Under the pieces are notes generated by a model. The model was not told the DNA's origin, ran no database searches, and was given only the letters and a program-made list of their open reading frames with translations. Source: Synergistaceae bacterium (GTDB lineage: Bacteria; Synergistota; Synergistia; Synergistales; Synergistaceae). From it: a stretch of DNA of 5,561 nucleotides. A program made the translations under genes and the position numbers. Location: contig JAQVPO010000096.1 in the NCBI GenBank assembly GCA_028702015.1, forward strand, positions 1-5,561, in the 5' to 3' direction. This document shows positions 4,703 to 5,561 of this stretch, piece by piece. Each line of letters opens with the position of its first letter. The first letter of the stretch is position 1.

Positions 4703-5561
4703 ATGTGGCAGAATTTCACTGAAAGGGGCAAGAGAGTATTTCAGCTTGCCCACAGGGAGGCTTTGCGTCTTGGACACGATGTTGTTGGAACAGAGCACAT
4801 ACTTTTAGGTCTCCTTGATGATGCAGATGGTATCGTTACAAATATACTTGCGAGCTATGGGCTCTATCCGGAAATGCTTAAGGCAGAAATAGAGAATTTG
4901 GTAGGAACTGAAAAACGCAGACCTGAACCAGTAGACCTGCCTTCAAGTCCCAGAGCAAAGCTTGTAATAGATCTTGCCATGAGGGAAGCCAGGAAGATGG
5001 GAGTCAATTATATAGGTACTGAGCATATCCTTCTCGGTATACTTGCAGAAGGTGAGGGCATGGCTGCCCAGCTCCTTGCCTCTCATGGTATGGACCTTCC
5101 AAAGACTCGGATGATGGTCAAAAACATGCTCAGCGGAAATCAGGCTGAGCCCGAATCATTTTATTCAAAAACGGAGGATGCTCCGCCTGCAAGGTCAGAA
5201 AGTCAGCCGCAGAGCAGGACACCTACTCTGGACCAGATAGGCATAGATCTTACGAATATGGCAAGGGGAAGAGAGCTGGACCCTGTTATAGGAAGGGATA
5301 AGGAAATACAGAGAGTTGTGCAGATATTATCACGCAGGACTAAGAACAATCCTGTGCTGATTGGCGAACCAGGAGTTGGTAAGACTGCCATAGCTGAAGG
5401 ACTTGCTCAGAGGATAATCTCGGGAGAGATACCGGAGATACTTAAAGACAAGAGGGTGATGCAGCTCAACGTTGCTAATCTTGTGGCCGGGACCAAATAC
5501 AGGGGCGAGTTTGAAGAACGTATGCGCAGGATCGTAAAAGAAGTCAGGGAAGCTAAAAAAG
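4703..5561 (+). CDS. clpC: ATP-dependent Clp protease ATP-binding subunit ClpC, N-terminal part, cut by the window end
   Basis: ClpC is a cytoplasmic AAA+ hexamer that unfolds proteins and feeds them to ClpP. The window holds 286 residues of a protein usually about 810 long. The start is ATG at 4703; the codon before it in frame is TAG, so no earlier start exists. The ribosome binding site is weak (AAGGAT, 4685-4690, 12 bases away), which suggests coupling to mcsA six bases upstream. Two Clp_N repeats are visible: [21 protein letters not shown] with [12 protein letters not shown] (about residues 5-70), and [16 protein letters not shown] with [12 protein letters not shown] (about 80-145). Both keep the GTEH glutamates (E31, E107) that bind phosphoarginine in B. 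subtilis ClpC. A polar linker (about 146-172) leads to the first ATPase domain, with Walker A GEPGVGKT (221-228) and the pore loop [11 protein letters not shown] (Y266). Walker B, the middle domain and the second ATPase lie outside. Confidence 0.96.
   Translation, partial: MWQNFTERGKRVFQLAHREALRLGHDVVGTEHILLGLLDDADGIVTNILASYGLYPEMLKAEIENLVGTEKRRPEPVDLPSSPRAKLVIDLAMREARKMGVNYIGTEHILLGILAEGEGMAAQLLASHGMDLPKTRMMVKNMLSGNQAEPESFYSKTEDAPPARSESQPQSRTPTLDQIGIDLTNMARGRELDPVIGRDKEIQRVVQILSRRTKNNPVLIGEPGVGKTAIAEGLAQRIISGEIPEILKDKRVMQLNVANLVAGTKYRGEFEERMRRIVKEVREAKK

Overview
The window reads as one end of a short-read contig from an anaerobe-like bacterium with an outer membrane, most likely Synergistota, with a diderm Firmicute such as a Negativicute as the alternative. 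This is inferred from gene content. A secreted OmpH/Skp-type periplasmic chaperone implies a diderm envelope, while a CtsR-McsA-ClpC heat-shock operon is a Gram-positive-type system. mcsB is missing between mcsA and clpC, which favours Synergistota over the usual Firmicute order. AGA/AGG arginine codons are common. The first 14 bases exactly match the 3' end of the Illumina TruSeq adapter and are probably not genomic.

Layout. Bases 15-356 (minus strand) hold the N-terminal part of a YgjP/DUF45-type zinc metallopeptidase, cut off by the window edge. A 140-bp divergent intergenic region follows. The remaining genes are on the plus strand: a YgiQ-family radical SAM protein (497-2344), an OmpH/Skp chaperone with a signal peptide (2420-2839) that ends in a strong intrinsic terminator, and the lipid-synthesis acyltransferase PlsY (2920-3516). 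A 192-bp gap before ctsR carries a possible folded RNA, a weak terminator candidate and a near-consensus sigma-A promoter whose -35 box lies inside a CtsR-type operator. The heat-shock operon ctsR (3709-4200), mcsA (4211-4696) and clpC (4703 to the window end, partial) follows.

How the genes work together. CtsR should repress its own operon through the operator over its promoter. McsA is a zinc-binding partner of the system, and ClpC is the AAA+ unfoldase that would feed ClpP. Very short gaps and a ribosome binding site overlapping the ctsR stop codon suggest translational coupling. The upstream genes are housekeeping envelope and metabolic genes with no obvious link to the heat-shock operon. 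I see no mobile element, CRISPR array, tRNA or rRNA. Nothing here is clearly a new system. The most unusual points are the missing mcsB, the altered glycine loop of CtsR, the degenerate second zinc finger of McsA, and the possible folded element after plsY.
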